Source: Annona cherimola
Taxonomy: Eukaryota > Streptophyta > Magnoliopsida > Magnoliales > Annonaceae
Assembly (NCBI GenBank): GCA_030490835.1
Contig: CM059972.1
Span: 31,351,452-31,415,451, forward strand
DNA length: 64,000 bases
Reading direction: 5' to 3'
Below the pieces are notes generated by a model. The model had not been told where the DNA came from. It searched no databases and was given only the letters and a program-made list of their open reading frames with translations. This document shows positions 11,987 to 23,501 of this stretch, piece by piece (the first letter of the stretch is position 1; each line of letters opens with the position of its first letter). Position numbers and translations under genes: made by a program.

Positions 11987-13840
11987 GATTTTATACGCGT
12001 TTAAGTCAACTTATTTATTATTATCTATACTTTTAATTGTTGTTTTTATTCTTCAAACTTTAAATTCATTTTTATTTCTTGAGATGGTGATGTTAATTAT
12101 AAACTTTTTATAAAATGTAGATATAGGGTGTGTTCGAGAATGGGTAAAATTTTTGATGAAAAGTTTTGAAGAGTAAAAGTTGTCAAATGATGTGATATGA
12201 TAGAGATAATAATGAGTAGTAAATATGATAAAGTTAAAATAGATAGGTTAGTTGTGTGGATAGTTGTGTAGAAATGATTGAAAAGTAGGGTAGTTATATA
12301 AGAAAATGTGAAAAAATAATTAAAAAAATAATAGTTGTGGAGAGTGAAAAGTTTTAGATTGAAAAGTTTTAACTTCATATTTTTTAACTATTGCCAAAAA
12401 TACCCATATTTTAATAATATTTTCAAAAGTTAATGATAATCTGCAACTAGTTATATATATTATCGTAATAATCTAGCATATATTTTTAATTCTTATATTC
12501 ACAAACTTTAGATATATTTTAATAATATTTTCAAAAATTATTGATAATCTGTGACTGGTTATATATATTATCATAATAATTTAGCATATATTTTTAATTC
12601 TTATATTTATTTTGGCGGTTAAGGCCTGTGTACTTTGTTACTGATGTCAATATTGGCATTAATGTCTTTCTAATTCCATCACATGAGAGATGATTTTATA
12701 CGCATTTAAGTCAAATTATGTATTATTATCTATACTTTTAATCGTTGTTTTTATTCTTCAAGCTTTAAATTCATTTTATTTTTTGAGATGGTGATGTTAA
12801 TTATAAACTTTTTATAAAATGTAGATATATTTTAATAATATTTTCAAAAGTTATTGATAGTCTGCGACTGGTTATATATATTATCGTAATAATCTAGCAT
12901 ATATTTTTAATTCCTATATTCACAAACTTTAGATATATTTTAATAATATTTTCAAAAATTATTGATAATCTTTGACTGGTTATATATATTATCGTAATAA
13001 TTTAGCATATATTTTTAATTCTTATATTTATTTTGGCGGTTAAAGCCTGTGTACTTTGTTACTGATGTCAATATTGGCATTAATGTCTTTTTAATTCCAT
13101 CACATGAGAGATGATTTTATACGCGTTTAAGTCAAATTATGTATTATCATCTATACTTTTAATCATTGTTTTTATTCTTCAAGCTTTAAATTCATTTTAT
13201 TTTTTGAGATGGTGATGTTAATTATAAACTTTTTATAAAATGTAGATATATTTTAATAATATTTTCAAAAGTTAATGATAATCTGCAACTGGTTATATAT
13301 ATTATCGTAATAATCTAGCATATATTTTTAATTCTTATATTCACAAACTTTAGATATTTTAATAATATTTTCAAAAATTGTTGATAATCTATGACTGGTT
13401 ATATATATTATCGTAATAATTTAGCATATATTTTTAATTCTTATATTTATTTTGGCGGTTAAGGCCTGTGTACTTTGTTACTGATGTCAATATTGGCATT
13501 AATGTTTTTCTAATTCCATCACATGAGAGATGATTTTATACGCGTTTAAGTCAAATTATGTATTATTATCTATACTTTTAATCGTTGTTTTTATTCTTCA
13601 AGCTTTAAATTCATTTTATTTTTTGAGATGGTGATGTTAATTATAAACTTTTTATAAAATGTAGATATATTTTAATAATATTTTCAAAAGTTATTGATAA
13701 TCTGCAACTGGTTATATATATTATCGTAATAATCTAGCATATATTTTTAATTCTTATATTTAGTTTGGCGGTTAAGGCCTGTGTATTTTGTTAATCATGT
13801 CAATATTGGCATTAATTTCTTTCTAATTCCATCACATAGG
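11987..13840. repeat. Tandem array, four units of about 420 bp
   Basis: Units begin with GATTTTATACGC(G/A)TTTAAGTC at 11987, 12692, 13113 and 13532 and end in TAATTCCATCACATGAGAG. Each full unit holds two copies of an internal sub-repeat of about 120 bp (TTTTAATAATATTTTCAAAA ... ATATATTTTTAATTCTTATATT). The fourth unit has only one sub-repeat. The first unit appears longer only because a MITE sits in it. The units look more than 95 percent alike, so the array is young or homogenised. Confidence 0.9.
12126..12405 (+). mobile_element. Tourist-like MITE copy 2, inserted in the tandem array
   Basis: A 280-bp member of the same family, with ends GGGTGTGTTCGAG and CCAAAAATACCC. It is flanked by ATA on both sides (12123-12125, 12406-12408). 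The uninterrupted site is visible in the sibling units (for example near 12825), which confirms a 3-bp target duplication. Confidence 0.9.
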
Positions 13841-14077
13841 GAATGGAAAATCCAAGATAGAATGTATACGTGTTGGTCAAGGTGGCACTGAGGTGCACGT
13901 GTCAATGTCACAAAGTCTACGCCTCAGCTTGCTATCTCCTGTCAGCTGTCACGCAATGCAGTGGGTAGAAAGTGGCCCACTGATGCTGGTTTTGCTGGCA
14001 CTTCAGCGGCATAGATAGCCTCCCAACGCCTACTTTATCTGGCAAACCACACCTGCAGAGACTCGGGCCTTTTATGT
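13841..14077. other. GC-richer unique segment, nothing recognised
   Basis: A short island between the tandem array and a fold-back element, with no open frame or motif that I can name. Confidence 0.4.
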
Positions 14078-14562
14078 TAAGGGATTTTTGCAAATATTTC
14101 GATCAGGTTTGATTAATATTGCAATCGTATTTTTAAATTTGCCGAATTTGCAAATATGTCAACAAAATTTTCATAAAATTGCAACCATGTCCCTTTTGAT
14201 ATGGTGTCGTTAGATTTTTAGATAAAATGACGATAATGTCATTTAACCCAAGTGATAAACTAGCCATTTTTTCAAATATTGTAGATATATTTGTAATTTT
14301 ATTATTTTATATATTTTTACGTGTATTATTAGTTTAGATTTTTTTGCGAAAATACTTATAATATTTTCAAAAATTGAAAGTGTATAGTTTAACTTAAAGG
14401 TCTTACCATCATTTTACACAAAAGTCTAACGGCATCATAACCGAAGGAACATAGTTATAATTTTATACAAATTTTGTAGATATATTTGCAAATTTAGCTA
14501 ACTTAGGGACACGGGTGCAAGATTGGTCAAACTTTGTAGGCATATTTGCAAAAATCTCTTAT
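14078..14562. mobile_element. Fold-back element with TAAGGGATTTTTGCAAATAT ends
   Basis: The two ends (TAAGGGATTTTTGCAAATAT and its near complement at 14543-14562) are inverted, and homologous inner segments (GGTTTGA/GGTCAAAC, TTTGCCGAATTTGC/GCAAATTTAGC) continue for over 100 bp on each arm. It is non-coding. The target duplication is unclear. Confidence 0.65.
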
Positions 14563-14691
14563 TTTAAAATTTCAAAAAACTCGAATTAATAAAATTCTAT
14601 AAAATATATTTAGAGAGTTTTTCTCCCATGAAACAGGCTGTTTTTTTAAAGATCAAATCGTGCATCCTATTCTTATCTATAAATATTGAAA

Positions 14692-15036
14692 AGTGATCAT
14701 GTTAGGCTCACTTAACCAACTTTAAAATACTTATTTATTTTCTTTATACACTTATTTATCTAAGTGTGTTTAATATATAAACTAAGTTTTATAATTTTTG
14801 GGTATACATGTATATATATATTTTTTGAGATTTTTAAACACAAGAGTATTTAATACTCTTATGTTTAAAAACTTCAAAAAAATATATACACATATTTAAA
14901 AATTGTATAACTTGATTTATATATTAAATACATCTATATTAACATATTTATGAGAAAAAATAAAAAAGTATTTTAAATGAATTTTTTTCATGTAGTTAAG
15001 TATGTTATTTACTTAATCTGAGCTAACAGAATCATT
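14692..15036. mobile_element. Fold-back element sharing the window-wide fold-back core
   Basis: The arms carry the recurring core (TATTTAAGTGTGTTTAATATATAAACTAAGTT on the left, its complement on the right) around a hairpin centre AGAGTATTTAATACTCT. The outer tips read GTTAGGCTCA and TGAGCTAAC. Bounds are approximate. Confidence 0.6.
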
Positions 15037-16295
15037 TTTCATAAATATTTGTGTTAGATGAAAATTACTTTAATTAGAGTTTATACATAATCTACGTCAA
15101 GTGCCAGTGCATGAGATCTTTTATAATTATAATTTTAAAATTATAGATTATTAATTTTTTTTCAAGTTAATATTTTATATTTAAGCCAAATAAATAGCTT
15201 TAAATATAATAGGTGACTTGGATCTTAAGAAATCAACCAGAGTACAATTTGCACCCAATTTCACAAAAGAAAAATACTGATTTAGCAAAACATTAATCCC
15301 AAGTTATGTAATAGCGAATGCGTAACTACCATCAGTTTCAAATATTTGTTATTTTTCAAACCTGTTCGCAGGGCCTGAAAGAGATTGGAAAATAGGATAA
15401 AAATAAAAGGATGTGTATCAAGATAGGGAAAATTGATATTAGAAACGTAAAAATTATATTAGAAAATAAAAATATATTGAAAAAAAAAAATCTCATCTCA
15501 TTCACAAATAAATGTTTGAAGAAAGCCCTTACGATCTGCTTTGCATAAAAGAAAAAAATAATAATAATTTCACATCATATACCTTTTAATATGATTTGCC
15601 AACTTGAACATCTAACAACTCTCTTTTTTTATTATTATGTTTACATTTTGATCATATTTTCATAATTTAATATAAATATCTTATCTATTTTATTTTTATT
15701 TCGTGTACTCCCAATCATTACCTTAAGTATTATATCACATCACGCTCACTTTTTTCAAAATTTGTCCATAATTTTCCCCACTTTTTTCTATCCCTTGCTA
15801 AACGATAATTAATAAGTTCATACAGATAAAAATTTTCATCGATTTGGAATTTTAAAAACACAACCACCGAATCAGTCCTCAGTCCCCACCACAGCTTGCT
15901 GTTTTCAGTTCTAAGACGGTGGGAGCTAGCTGGCTCTGCCACAGGGCCGATAAATATAAAAAATAATAGGCAATTGCACTAAAATACATATTTTATTGGG
16001 ACAAAAAAAATAAAATAAAATAAATTATTCCACCATTGAGTAGTGACTAGTGATGACTCTTTATTTGTTTCTCGATCCGACGCATGCAAGCTCTCCGGTA
16101 TCTGCAGTCGGCCGATGACGGTTCAAATTTTTTATTTATTATTTTTTTTTTTTTACGGATGATTCAACAGTTAAGTAGAGAAGAGTCCATACTTACTCTT
16201 TTATTTCTTGATTAGATTGTTACGCTCACCTTCAGTTTTATAAATTTAAAACATTATTTAAAAATAAATTATTTATCATGTTTTTTCGTACATTT
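15037..16295. other. AT-rich spacer, nothing recognised
   Basis: AT-rich DNA with short poly(A/T) tracts. No gene, tRNA or transposon end could be supported. Confidence 0.45.
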
Positions 16296-16566
16296 AGAAA
16301 GTAATAAAACTTTATAATGAAAAGTTTTCTGTGTAAAAGTTATTAAAATGAAAAAAAATGATATAATATGATAGAAGTAATCATGAGAAATAAAAATAAT
16401 AAAGTTAATATAGATATGTTAATTGTATGGATAGTTGTGTAGAAATAATTGAAAAGTATGATAATTTATATAAAAATATGTGAATAAATAATAAAAATTT
16501 TAAATAATTGTAGATAATGACAAGTTATTCATTGAAAAATTTTATTTTAAAACAAACATATCCTAA
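16296..16566 (+). mobile_element. Tourist-like MITE copy 3 (degraded)
   Basis: The interior matches the family (TTGTATGGATAGTTGTGTAG, then ATTGAAAAGT), but both terminal GGGTGTG motifs have decayed. Ends are approximate. Confidence 0.65.
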
Positions 16567-17216
16567 AAGTCACATAGATTGTAAACTTTTGTATACTTTA
16601 TTTATATTATACATTTTTCAAAAATCATATATTTCTATCTTAAGATTTTTTTATAAGATATACATTTCCAATAAAAATTAGTTTTAATGGTATGATAAAA
16701 CAAAATGTATTAGATATAATAAATAGTTTTAAGAATATATTTTACATTTTTAAAGTCAATGGTAAACATAAAATCTTTCCAGCATATGTAAGTATTAAAT
16801 CATTTACCCAATCTAGAGATAATTGAATTTTAGATTTTTGCTTAGGTGGCCATTTTGAAAAAAGATAAAATGACGTAATATGACATGTGTAATGATTATA
16901 AGTAAAAAAATTAAAATTAAAATCAATAGAATAATTATATGAAACATGTGAAGAAAATGATTAACTTGTAAAAACAGTTACTGAAAAGTGAAATGGTTAG
17001 ATAATTAATACTTCAAATCACATAGGAAGCTATGAAAAATAAATAAGGAATTTTTTTCTTTTATACTTTTATATATTACAAAAATGAATCCGCAGCCTTT
17101 TTATGTAGCAAAATAACATGTTGGATGGTTGGACCCTTTCAACCATTCCTCCCCATCCAGCAGCGATTTGGCAAGAACATGAATGAGGTGGGAGAGGCTT
17201 TTAAATGCTTTTATTT

Positions 17217-17400
17217 TTGAAAATTAGTAGAATTACTAAAACATCACTGATTCTCACGAATAAAAAATATTTAAATATTTCAAAAACTAGTAAAACTCAA
17301 TACATACATCAAATACACTTGGATCAACGGTTGTATAAAAAAATTTTCAAAAACAATTTTAAAATGAGTTAAAGCACATGAGTGCACTGAAGCTAAGTCA
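17217..17400. mobile_element. Partial fold-back element with GTGCACT tip
   Basis: Carries one arm of the fold-back core (AAACTAGTAAAACTCAATACATACATCAAATACACTTGGATCA) and the tip GAGTGCACTGAAGCTAAG shared with the copy at 49520-49745. The other arm is lost or diverged. Confidence 0.45.
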
Positions 17401-17502
17401 TCAAGGTGTACTATATAAAGCCCTAATTTCATTTATTCATTCAAAAGAGTAGAGTCTTTGCATGGGTCCTTATTGAAACAAATTTGGATAATTACTCATT
17501 GT

Positions 17503-18058
17503 GAGTGTGTTTACGAAGTGATAGAACTTTTAAGGAGTGTTGGTAACACCTAAAACTCTTCAAAGTTTAAAGTAAAATGTTTCAATTTAAAACTTTTTAC
17601 TCTCTACAACTTTCCTATTTTTAATTATTTTTTCACTTCTTACTATATAACTATCTTATTTTTCAATCATTTTTTGTATAATTACTCGTATATCTAACCA
17701 ATCTATTTTGATTTTATTCTCTTTACTCTTCATCACAACATTAGTTTTTTACATTTCAAAAATTTTTACACCAAAAATTTTTCATCCAAATTTTTTTCAC
17801 TTCCCCAATACACCCTTAGATGAAAAAATTTTATTACAAAAGTTTTTAAATTTAGAGAAAATAATATGATATGATTGAGAGTAATAATGAAGAGTAAATA
17901 GAATAAAGTTAAAATAAATATGTTAGTTGTATAAGTAATTATATATAAATGATTAAAAGGTCAAGTAGTTGTATATCAATATTAAAAATGACAAAAATAA
18001 GGTAATTATGTAGAGTGAAAAGTTTTAAGTTGAAAATTTTTTGTATTAAACAAACATG
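17503..18058 (+). mobile_element. Tourist-like MITE copy 4, split by copy 5
   Basis: Left part 17503-17532 and right part 17819-18058 together make one family member; the join TTTTA/GATGAAAA restores the usual interior order. The gap holds an inverted copy of the same family, flanked by TTA on both sides. Confidence 0.75.
17533..17815 (-). mobile_element. Tourist-like MITE copy 5, nested in copy 4
   Basis: A 283-bp copy in the opposite orientation to its host MITE, with ends AGGAGTGTTGG and CCCAATACACCC. TTA target duplications are at 17530-17532 and 17816-17818. Confidence 0.8.
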
Positions 18059-18473
18059 TTATATGTGTATATTGGTGAAGTAGCAGACAAAGCATACTCA
18101 GCCAATGAGTGAGCAACTTCATTACAACTATGAAGAACATGATGAAAGAGATATTTCTCAAAAAACAAACAACAGCTCTTAATCTTTCCATCGTCATTAA
18201 GGAAGTTGATAAGCAACAATAAATCACTCTCAACCTCTATTGCCTTGTATTATAATTCCACTGTCCATTGCTCACCCATTAGCATAGCTTAAATCTTCAT
18301 TAGCAGTGAATCAGCCCTTTGATAGCCCAACAAAATGCCGCCACAAAAACACCATGATGATCCTAAATAATCGCTCTAAATCCCATAATTTGACTGTGCA
18401 CTCTAAACCCGATGACGACATTAGGTTTGGTCATGCCAAGTTAGGTGTATTCCATCTACTTGGACTAGTACAT

Positions 18474-19008
18474 GGGTGTGTTTGGAAAGTAACAAAATTT
18501 TTATATAAGAAATGAAAGAAACTGATGTGATATAATAAAGTAATGATGAAGAGTAAAGAGAATAAAGTTAATAGAGTATTTGTTAAAGCCTAAAACTTTT
18601 CACTCTCTATAAATTTTTTTACTTTTAATTATTTTTTACTTCTTTCTATATAACTATTCTATTTTTTAATCATTTCTATGCAACTATCTATACATCTAAC
18701 TTTTACCTATATTAACTTTATTCTCTTTACTTCTCATCCTTACCCTCATTATATCACATTACTTTCTCGTATTTCAAAAACTTTTACACTAAAAATTTTT
18801 CATCAAAAGTTTTATCACTTTCCAAACATACTCGAAAAATAGATATGTTGGTTACGTAAGTAGTTATGTGAAAATGATTGAAAAGTAAGATAATTGTATA
18901 GAAAGATATAAATAAATGATTAAAAAATAGAATAGTTATAGAAAGTGAAAAATTTTATAGTGAAAATTTTTAACTAGACATCTTTTTTTAATTATTGGCA
19001 AACATACT
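18474..19008 (+). mobile_element. Tourist-like MITE copy 6, split by copy 7, inside the LINE
   Basis: Left part 18474-18573 begins GGGTGTGTTTGGAAAGTAAC; right part 18834-19008 ends GGCAAACATACT. Together they match the family interior in the purine-rich orientation. It lies within the LINE remnant, so it inserted after the LINE. Confidence 0.7.
18574..18833 (-). mobile_element. Tourist-like MITE copy 7, nested in copy 6
   Basis: About 260 bp in the opposite orientation to its host, with ends GAGTATTTGTTA and TCCAAACATACTC. The target duplication is not clear because the junctions have drifted. Confidence 0.65.
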
Positions 19009-20349
19009 TCCTCTGAAGCGCAGAAAAAAGTTGAATGAATCCGATGCATACAGTTAATACACCAGTTAGCAATCTCAGTGAAGGAGAGTTCTGTTGATTC
19101 GGTTCCTAAAATACCCAATTCTCCAAGCAGGTGATCAAGTAAGACTTTAGGAAATTCGGGTCTCTCGGGCAACTCAATGCTCTAAATCTCTTTGGTATTA
19201 GCGTAAGTTCTCCTTGAAAGCAAGTTTCTCGAGTTGGCTTCAAAAGCCCCCGGCACAACTCCAAAAGACGTGTAAATTACTCTCACCATAACTAGGAACA
19301 GTAAGCAATCCCCTGTATTTGACATTCCTATATTGGTAAGTTTTCTTTTGCATACAAAGTATCTATAAGCATTTGACACCCAAAAAATAAAATCTTCGTG
19401 GGTAATTTCAGTCTCCACAGAGCTCGTGTGATACCATGATCATCAGACCCACTACCAATGATCATCGGCTGCCCATTCATTTCTGCTCCAATTGTTACTC
19501 TGTAAGCAGACCAAGCCTTAAAATGCCCATCCGATTCTTCATGCTAAAAAAATGCTGTCATCCCCTTCCAATGATGGTAATGAAACTGATTCCATTTCCC
19601 ATCCTTCCTCTCCCACGGCAGATTTAATGGTATCCTACCAATTTTTTTCCTATTTACGAGATAATCCCCAGTTACCTCATCTGTAATTCCCTTGGGTAAT
19701 GGTCCAACTTTAATCATTTGAGTAAGTGCTCGTTTGTCTTAAAAGAATATTTTTCGCCTATTACTTATTCTCTAACCACACCCATTCCCAAAAGTATCTT
19801 TAGTTTTGAGCATGCTTTTCCAAGAGCTGGATGAGTTGGTAGTGCACCTCCAAAAATCGCCGTCAAATATCTCGATCTCTGGACTTTGTATCATAGTGCA
19901 TTTGTTACAATTCCACTTTTTGACATATATATTTTTTATTCCAAGCTGCACAACTAATTTTTCTCTTACCCTTCTTCTTTTTACCAAAATTTACTCATAG
20001 TAAAATTGATTTTTTCACATAATTTTTATAGTAGAAAAAAAGACTCATAACATTCATAACATAACTAGGAATAGTTGAGCTAATGCTTTAATGAAAATTT
20101 CCTCACCATCACATGAAAGTAACTGTAACTCATTTTCAAAAAAAAAAAAAAAAAAGAAAGAAAAACTGTGACTCTTGAATTTTTCTTCACACTTTCTCTT
20201 TAATATTTTGAAAAATCGTAGTCTTAGACCTTCCAATCCATGCTAGCAAGCAAAGATAAACTTGTAATATTTTCCCTTCCTCCAACCAATCATAAACTCC
20301 ACTTCCTTTCAGCACATAGCCTTTTCTTTAGATTATCTAGTGAAGTTCA

Positions 20350-21083
20350 ACATTCTCCCTATTTTAATATTTTCTTTTGATATATTTCATGGTATTAGTG
20401 TTTTTTTTAAAGAAATGAGTCATTCAAATGTTTGGTTATGTTGATAGCCATCTAGGTTGATGAGGTTTTAGTAACCTATTCTAATTTCCTGTTTATTATC
20501 TTTTTACTTTTAGTGGGATTATTATGGTGAATTCTGCTCCAAAATGGACTTCACACACATTAGAATGTTATAATATTATATGCGATCATTTATATATATA
20601 TAAATCATATTTTAAATGTTGAAATACAACTTTAAAATTAATATTTATATAAAAATATTTTATTACATTAATTTGTACTATTTTAAAATGATGCTCATTC
20701 ACATATTTAATTTGGATGAAAATTGTTAATACTACTAAAGTAAATAAATTCTAATATGATAGTTGGAGTAAAAATTAATTCATGATTTGGGCCATATCAA
20801 ACTGCACTGTAGTATTTTCCTATATATCTTTTTAAGAATTATTTAGTTACGGTAGTTGCGAGTGACTAATGTATATGGAGTTTCACAAATTTATAATATT
20901 TTAATCAATTCAAGCTATGCATCAACTAGTTTTCATACATAATTTCATGATCCAAATATTGAAAAGAAATTGCTTTAAAAATCAAAACCTACTAGATTGC
21001 CTAAAGCACTATTTTAATTTCATATATTACTCAGATTCGAGTTTAGATGAGATCAGCACAACTTCATTTTTTAATTAAAAATA
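20350..21083. other. AT-rich spacer with a fragment of the dispersed repeat D
   Basis: About 20590-20680 resembles repeat family D (TTGAAATACAACTTTAAAATTAATATTTATAT). The rest shows nothing I can name. Confidence 0.35.
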
Positions 21084-21097
21084 AATAATATTTATTT

Positions 21098-21299
21098 TTC
21101 TATTGGTATATTTTATATTTATCTCAACTAATATTACAATCAATCATTGAGAGAGACCAACATGCTCTCACCCAAGAGCCTAACCCTCACGCCTATTGAG
21201 TGAGCATGTATAACGTCTCCACTTGAAGGAAGGGATTTGAACACCAGATGTCTCTGATGTCTATCCCAAGTGTTGCCACCAGCTCTGATGGCTAGTGGC
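21098..21299 (-). mobile_element. tRNA-derived SINE-like element
   Basis: About 202 bp flanked by a 14-bp direct repeat AATAATATTTATTT (21084-21097 and 21300-21313). On the minus strand the head reads GCCACTAGCCATCAGAGCTGG (A-box-like), followed by GTGTTCAAATCCC (B-box-like). It belongs to a different family from the two SINEs further right. It lacks a long poly(A) tail. Confidence 0.65.
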
Positions 21300-21324
21300 A
21301 ATAATATTTATTTATTTTTAGTTA

Positions 21325-21593
21325 TATTTTGGAAATGATAAAACTTTTGGATAAAATATTTTGGTGTGATAATTTTTGAAATGAAAAAAAATGATGTGAT
21401 ATAATAGAGGTAATGACGAAGAGTAGGGATAATACAGTTAAAATAGATAAGTTAGTAATATGAATAGTTATGTAAAAATGATTAAAAAGTAAGGTAGTTG
21501 TGTAGAAGAATTTGAAAATAATTAAAAAATAGATTAGTTGTAGAGAGCGAAAAGTTTTAAATTAAAATTTTTTTTGTATAAATAAACATACCC
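21325..21593 (+). mobile_element. Tourist-like MITE copy 8
   Basis: The interior matches the family (ATGATGTGATATAATAGAGGTAATG, AAAATGATTAAAAAGTAAGG) and the right end reads AACATACCC. The left tip has decayed. Confidence 0.7.
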
Positions 21594-21719
21594 TTTAAAA
21601 GTTAATTCCAAATATAACATAACTTTTACCTCAATTTCAAATACGATCACACAAGTACAAAATATCAAATATATATTTTTTATATTAATATTTAATTTGG
21701 GGGCATGGTTTTGTGTAAA

Positions 21720-22225
21720 TTACATAAAAGTGATCTCATATAACTCTTTTCATTTTTTAAATATTGAAGATTAGTACAAAATATTATTCACTCATTGTCT
21801 TTAACATCATTTATTTTAAGAGACTAAGTTTCATTCAAATCCAATGTGTATAGTCCACATTTACTCAAAAATAAGTATATTTATATGTAAATTAATAAAA
21901 ATACTTAGATCCATTCCCATATGTATTAGAATATAATATTCCTTTATAAAATCATTTATTTACTTATTATTGATATTTTAGATAATTTAGATGTTGAAAA
22001 TACTATTTAAAAATTGATATTTAGTATTAAATTATTTTATTATATTGATTTTGCACATTTATATATGAGACTTATATATAGTAATACTAAACAAATAAAA
22101 GAGTTTTATAATGATAGTAATGATGTTAAATATCATAGATTGAGTGAATTTTCTATCAACCATCAAGAAATAAAAAATAGAAGGGGTTATATAAAAGAAG
22201 GGTTTCACAGAAGCGGCCGCCAGTT
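21720..22225 (+). repeat. Dispersed repeat family D, copy 2
   Basis: About 500 bp shared with 50930-51395, 53870-54302, 56020-56565 and 58600-59085. Diagnostic blocks are AAATCCAATGTGTATAGTCCACATTT, TTAGATGTTGAAAATAC, TATATTGATTTTGCACATTTATATATGAGAC and the right end GTTTCACAGAAGCGG. The ends look weakly inverted (CATATAACTC / GGGGTTATATAAAAG), so it may be an old non-autonomous DNA transposon. Confidence 0.6.
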
Positions 22226-22489
22226 AATTTGTGCTTAAATAATTTAGAGCAAACATTTCATATTTATATAAAAGTAGTATTTAGTGCAAATTTGTACCAT
22301 GACTCACCTCTAGTATCAAAGCATGTGATTGATAATTGAAAAAAGTGAATGTAATATAATTATAGGTGCTTGTCGTCTCAAATATATCATTTCAACAATA
22401 AATATTTTTACAATCATATATTCCTTCAATATATCAACATACGATGTTGGCAAAACAATTATGGAATCTTCTAATGAATACAAACTCTC

Positions 22490-23490
22490 TATGCTACGAG
22501 GTATCAAGAGCAAAATATTTTCTAAAAGTAATTTTTGGGAGTGCAACTTGAAGGCAGAGATTCCTACACTAGGAAGAGTATTTTGAGGGCAAGAGCATTT
22601 ATCTTAGAATGGGGTAATTGGAGAGTGGAAGATGATGGAAAAATCAACTTCTTTAAAAACAAATAGGCAGAAGGAAGAATACCAAGGTGGGTCTACTTCC
22701 ACACTACATTAAAGATAGGAAGAAGGTTTGCAGCTTCACTAACCACTTGTGGTTGGAGAATAGGGGAGGGAGAAAAATCAAACTAATTATCATTCCTCAA
22801 AATGAAATAATGAATGCACAGTTCAAAGTAAAAAAGTCAAATGGAAAGATCAAGGTAAGATTGGCCTATAGGCTGATCGAATCTAACCTTAATGCTTTTA
22901 TAGGAATGACAAGCATGAAACATACTCCAGTGGGCTATCAAGAAAGAATGATCTACAAAAGAATTTGGAGAACAAAGCTGCCTAACCTGATTAAAAATAT
23001 TTGTGTGGAGGACGATTAGAAATGCACTGCCAACGAATATAAACGTTAACAAGAGGGGTGTAGTTGTGGATTCAATATACTTGTTCTGCAAGAAGAAGAG
23101 GGAGGACAAACAACATATTTTTATATTTTGTGAACTTACCACCAAAGCTGGAAGAGCTTTATGATAAATGGGAACATATGGGCACCGAGAGAGGCATTAA
23201 AATGCATATAGAGCCAACTGCTCGATGACTAGGGGAGTAAGAGACTAGAAAAATTCTTCCTTTAGTGTAGGAGAATTTGGCATTTGCAAAACAAAGGAAG
23301 AGTATCAAGCAAGCATCAATAAGTGGAGGATGCAGTAGAATGTTGCGAAGCCTTTTGTGAGAGACATGAGTCAACAATGTTGAATCTATGCATATTGAAT
23401 AGAAGCCTCAAGCCGAAATAGGTAAGACTAAAAGCAAGTACGCTAAATATGAATGTTGATAAGCAAGTGAACTTTGAAGGTAAATGTCAC
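22490..23490 (+). pseudogene. Degraded L1-type LINE tail, zinc-binding domain and RNase H remnant
   Basis: Plus-strand fragments follow the order seen in plant LINE ORF2. About 22590-22660: EWGNWRVEDDGKINFF (the WRVGNG-like motif). About 22960-23160: KRIWRTKLPNLIKNI, then after a frameshift VWRTIRNALPTNINVNKRGV, a Cys, and HIFIFCELTTKAGRAL, matching the zinc-binding domain downstream of RT (Trp, Leu-Pro-Thr, Cys, His-x4-Cys). A weak RNase H start lies near 23420-23480. Stops and frameshifts are frequent, so it is dead. Confidence 0.75.
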
Positions 23491-23501
23491 ACACAAATTT
23501 A

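Larger units (their letters stand above)
18055..20340 (-). pseudogene. Degraded L1-type LINE, C-terminal part of the polymerase ORF
   Basis: Read on the minus strand from 20340 down, broken frames show the usual order of a plant LINE ORF2 tail. About 20250-20080: the GRSK motif and an LLSxxGEEIFIKALAQ stretch. About 19900-19800: SSSSWKSML and FGNGCG. About 19560-19500: HFKAWSAYRV. About 19440-19210: ALWRLKLPTK and ESNLHVFWSCA, the zinc-binding domain next to RT. About 18400-18070: an RNase H-like end with EVESD and CNEVAHSLAEYAL. Many stops and frameshifts make it inactive. A pair of nested MITEs (18474-19008) splits the zinc-binding domain from RNase H. No 3' poly(A) or target duplication was found. 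Confidence 0.75.

Noticed and set aside
12097..12378. 93-codon minus-strand frame
   Set aside because: A translation of a MITE with no coding signature; the same applies to frames at 42215-42712 and 62207-62428.
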